Below, in pieces: positions 13,599-16,089 of a stretch of 16,089 bases of DNA. This DNA is from CAZXCQ01 sp964639275 (GTDB lineage Bacteria; Desulfobacterota; DSM-4660; Desulfatiglandales; Desulfatiglandaceae). How positions within the stretch are numbered: the stretch's first letter is position 1; each line of letters starts with the position of its first letter. Below the pieces are notes generated by a model. That model was not told the DNA's origin. It did no database searches and saw nothing but the letters and a program-made list of their open reading frames with translations. The translations under genes were made by a program, and so were the position numbers. Location: positions 1-16,089 of the forward strand of contig CAZXCQ010000143.1 of NCBI GenBank assembly GCA_964639275.1, read 5' to 3'.

Positions 13599-15539
13599 CT
13601 AAAGCAGGTGGGAGGGCTCTTTGTCGAGCCCGAGCCCCTTCAGGGTCTCCGGTTTGACAGCACCCTCTTCGTCCAGGCCTTTGTATTCATAAAATTGATC
13701 GATCATCTTCTCGAATTTCTTGCGATCGATGGTCCTGCCGATGACATCGATGGCGCCCCGTCTGCAGGGTTCGTCAAAATAGCGGTGATTTAGCATATCG
13801 CCTTTCTTGAGGTCATTTCTCGTCAATCCTTCCCGCAGATTAAAGAGCCTCTCCATGGTGTTGCATCTCCTCGCCACTTCCCAGATCTCTTCAGGGGTCA
13901 TCTCCATCCCGGTATTGTAATAGATCACCTTTGGCCAATCCTCAAAATTGGGCAGGGTCGCTCCCAGGAATACGGTGTGATACTTGCAGATGCCCAAGCA
14001 GTCCACCGCCATGTAGCAGTTTTCCTGCCAGAATACCTGCCATGGCTTTCCCTCGTATGCGGTGTGCTCCGAGCTCAGCGGGCCATTGTAGGGTATGGGA
14101 TTGCCATAGATCTTTCTCAGGACCTCTTCGGGCAGATGGTAGAGATCGATGGCGGGCCTGCTTCTCAGGTGGTCTGAACCCCTGGAGGCCGTGGCTATGT
14201 TAAGGGCCAGGGCCGGGGTTGCCCTTTCATCCGAGTGAAGGTTGTTCATCCCCTTGACCTGGATGAGATAGTCAAAGGAATTCTTGCCGATCTTCTCGGA
14301 GGCCGGGATTCCGCCATCTGCCAGGGTATCGCCCAGCCAGCCTTTGCGGTAACAGATCCGATCGATCATCTCCAGGAGCGCTTCGTCATTCCCGAACCGC
14401 AGGTCCAGGCCGTCGGTATCCTTGCTGGTGAGGATCCCCAACTCGTAGAGCTCCATGGCCCAGGAGATCAGACTGCCGATTTCCAGGTTGTCCACACCGT
14501 ACTGATCCACCAGGTGATTCCCGGCCAGGACGGTGACGGCGCTCTTGCAATCCGGCTCTCCACCAAAGGCACCCATCGAAGTGTACTCCGGGCCTTCATC
14601 ATATTTACCTGCGTAGGGGCCCGAAGGAATCTTGTACTGTGCGCGGCAGTGGACCTGGCATCCAAAACACCCTGTCATGTGGTAGGGACCCATCGTTTCG
14701 GTGGCGATTTCATCAAGCCTCTCCGGTTCGATATCATCGGCGTACTCACACTGGTTATATTGAAAATTTCTGCACCTGATTCCGCCCCATGAATTGGTTG
14801 CCCCCCAGATAAATGGGGTTCCCAGCGTCCCCTGGGTCCGATTGACCTTGGCGCCCGTAATCTGATTGATAAATCGCTTGTTGAATTCGAGGGCGTCAAC
14901 CGGATGGGCGATTTTTATGTCCATGGTGCCCCTGGCGGCCACGGCCTTGAGGTTCTTTGACCCCATGACACAGCCCATCCCCGTCCTGCCGGCAGAGTTT
15001 TTGATACCCGTCATCACATTGGCAAACCTCACCAGATTCTCGCCGGCAGGACCTATGACGGCGCACTTGACGTCCTCGTCACCCAGCTCTTCTCTAATGG
15101 CCCACTGTGTCTCTGTAACGGTCTTACCCCACAGGCCGGTGGCGTCGCGAATCTCAATCTCGCCGTTGTGAATCCAGATATAGACCGGTGTTTCCGCCTT
15201 TCCTTTTATGACCAGGTGATGAAAGCCGGCCCAGGCCAGCTCCGGGGCGAAAAACCCACCCATATTGGCGCTCCCGAGCAGACCGGTGAGGGGGGATTTT
15301 GCCATGACATGGGTCCTCGCTGTTGCCGAGGCACATGTCGCGGCCAGAAGCCCGCCGCTCATCAGAAGTACATTATCCGGGCCCAAAGGGTCACAGCCCT
15401 TTTCCATATGGTTATACAGCAAATACGCATCCAGCCCTCTACCGCCCAGGAATTTCTTCCGCACATCAAGCGGGATAGGCCTGGTTTCGATCTCCCCCGT
15501 GGTGAGATCGATGTAGGCTATCTTCCTGTTCAATGCCAT
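13599..15539 (-). CDS. Aldehyde ferredoxin oxidoreductase-family tungsten enzyme
   Basis: This 646-residue AOR-family protein begins MALNRKIAYIDLTTGEIETR, the usual start. The N-terminal pterin-binding domain (1-210) contains FLGGRGLDAYLLY, SGGLLAATCASATARTHVM and SPLTGLLGSANMGG. A single [4Fe-4S] cluster is expected from Cys291, Cys294, Cys298 (TGCFGCQVHC) and the distant Cys518 in DCLGICKYH, which is also the DxxGxC pterin motif. DEGPEYTSMGAFGG (314-327) is the conserved active-site stretch. The frame opens at 15596, but ATG 15539 fits the family start and has AAGGGGGG upstream. The start lies 1 bp after the zinc-ribbon stop. Members oxidise aldehydes or reduce carboxylates; the BamB-type aryl-CoA reductases share the fold, so substrate is open. 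Cytosolic. Confidence 0.94.
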   Translation of the reverse strand: MALNRKIAYIDLTTGEIETRPIPLDVRKKFLGGRGLDAYLLYNHMEKGCDPLGPDNVLLMSGGLLAATCASATARTHVMAKSPLTGLLGSANMGGFFAPELAWAGFHHLVIKGKAETPVYIWIHNGEIEIRDATGLWGKTVTETQWAIREELGDEDVKCAVIGPAGENLVRFANVMTGIKNSAGRTGMGCVMGSKNLKAVAARGTMDIKIAHPVDALEFNKRFINQITGAKVNRTQGTLGTPFIWGATNSWGGIRCRNFQYNQCEYADDIEPERLDEIATETMGPYHMTGCFGCQVHCRAQYKIPSGPYAGKYDEGPEYTSMGAFGGEPDCKSAVTVLAGNHLVDQYGVDNLEIGSLISWAMELYELGILTSKDTDGLDLRFGNDEALLEMIDRICYRKGWLGDTLADGGIPASEKIGKNSFDYLIQVKGMNNLHSDERATPALALNIATASRGSDHLRSRPAIDLYHLPEEVLRKIYGNPIPYNGPLSSEHTAYEGKPWQVFWQENCYMAVDCLGICKYHTVFLGATLPNFEDWPKVIYYNTGMEMTPEEIWEVARRCNTMERLFNLREGLTRNDLKKGDMLNHRYFDEPCRRGAIDVIGRTIDRKKFEKMIDQFYEYKGLDEEGAVKPETLKGLGLDKEPSHLL

Positions 15540-15540
15540 C

Positions 15541-15834
15541 TTATTTTCCCCCCTTCTTTGGAGCCTTTTTGGTCTTTGTTTCCTCTTTCCTGGCAAATGT
15601 CTCTTGCGCTATTTTTCGGTTTATGTCCCATACCGGTCCCCTGATCCGGGGAAGATCGGGGCGGACCCAGAACAAACGGTACTCCATCCCGCATGTGGGA
15701 CATTTGACATGATCCGCCCCTGCAGGCGGCTGGATTCTTTCCATGCAGCTGGGATTATGACACCTGACCTTGCCAAAGGTCCGGGTCGCCCGCAGGGTCT
15801 CCGCCGCTGAGAGTCTTTCACTGTCTATTGTCAT
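15541..15834 (-). CDS. Small zinc-ribbon protein, first gene of the AOR operon
   Basis: This 97-residue protein has four cysteines in a zinc-ribbon pattern: Cys25 and Cys30 (CHNPSC), then Cys45 and Cys48 (CPTCGMEY). After the ribbon come WVRPDLPRIRG and a lysine-rich tail. I do not recognise a named family. AAAGGAG precedes the ATG, and its stop is 1 bp from the AOR start, so the two are co-translated. The position suggests an AOR-specific assembly or regulatory partner, but metal binding is the only property that can be read from the sequence. Confidence 0.82.
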   Translation of the reverse strand: MTIDSERLSAAETLRATRTFGKVRCHNPSCMERIQPPAGADHVKCPTCGMEYRLFWVRPDLPRIRGPVWDINRKIAQETFARKEETKTKKAPKKGGK

Positions 15835-15992
15835 GACACGCTCCTTTCTATTTTGCTACTATGGGCTTGATTCTGGCAATCTAAATCCTGAAGAGCATAA
15901 AATCCCAAATTACAAGCACCAAGTACCAAATTGTCCTTCGGACACCCCACCTATCGGCGGGTCCCCAGTTTTCCAAACAAATTACAAATCAC

Positions 15993-16089
15993 GTAACATT
16001 CTAGCTGCTTGAAACCCGGGGTATGGGGATTCCGTTTTGAAGGGTGTATAACTCGCCCGTAAGAGAGCGTAAAGAAATCACGCGCCATA
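15993..16089 (+). repeat. Right-end copy of the dispersed repeat, inverted relative to the left end
   Basis: This starts GTAACATTCTAGC, then TTGAAACCCGGGG, ATGGGGATTCC and, from 16042, the 48 nt shared with the left end. As on the left, the match runs to the last bases of the window. Just before it (15895-15992) is an AT-rich non-coding stretch with several CAAATTACAA-like direct repeats, upstream of the AOR operon. Confidence 0.85.

Noticed and set aside
14235..14792. 185-codon plus-strand open frame
   Set aside because: Antisense to the cluster-binding region of the AOR; no ribosome site or known motif.
15895..15992. Possible CRISPR-like short direct repeats (CAAATTACAA)
   Set aside because: Units are irregular in length and spacing and no spacer pattern is present; simple AT-rich intergenic repetition.

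Overview
The window reads as a contig from a strictly anaerobic bacterium, most likely a deltaproteobacterium of the Desulfobacterota (sulfate-reducing or syntrophic sediment type). This is inferred from gene content: a tungsten-type aldehyde ferredoxin oxidoreductase (AOR) operon, a MoaD-like carrier, molybdenum hydroxylase subunits, an L-2-amino-thiazoline-4-carboxylate (ATC) hydrolase remnant and a DUF4143 ATPase remnant. GC-rich genes are separated by AT-richer spacers that carry dispersed repeats. No rRNA, tRNA, CRISPR array or intact transposase gene was seen.

Layout, left to right. Positions 1-98 are one copy of a repeat that also forms the right end (15993-16089) in inverted orientation. 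Minus strand: an SDR 3' remnant cut by that repeat (86-277), an intact SDR oxidoreductase (304-1074), a 500 bp spacer, then lon (1581-4043). A 310 bp divergent spacer with overlapping perfect palindromes separates lon from a plus-strand GHKL/Hsp90-like ATPase (4354-5904). From 5901 to 6690 lies a repeat-rich stretch: two same-orientation repeat copies flank a broken ATC hydrolase gene (6085-6393, minus). Plus strand: an M20 metallopeptidase (6741-7955), then a decayed spacer with a DUF4143 ATPase remnant (8191-8463) and a 20 bp inverted repeat pair. Next is a compact plus-strand cluster of a VOC/glyoxalase protein, a D-arginine-dehydrogenase-like FAD oxidoreductase and a Rid-family protein (8781-10888). 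Convergent to it on the minus strand are the 2Fe-2S and FAD subunits of a xanthine-dehydrogenase/CO-dehydrogenase-type hydroxylase (10940-12388), without the catalytic large subunit. The right part holds a MoaD/ThiS-like protein (12739-13011, plus), a strong terminator, and a minus-strand operon of zinc-ribbon protein, AOR and 4x[4Fe-4S] ferredoxin (15834 down to 13079).

How the genes may work together (inference). The AOR needs a tungsten-pterin cofactor and an electron carrier, which the MoaD-like protein and the ferredoxin could provide. The VOC-FAD-Rid cluster looks like oxidation of a D-amino or imino acid-type substrate with downstream handling of a reactive product, although the Rid protein lacks the usual catalytic arginine. 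The divergent lon/GHKL ATPase pair may share a regulator. The most unusual material is the dispersed repeat family. One copy (6597-6690) is a short element with imperfect terminal inverted repeats, and copies sit at the 3' ends of at least two genes, where they supply the stop codon.
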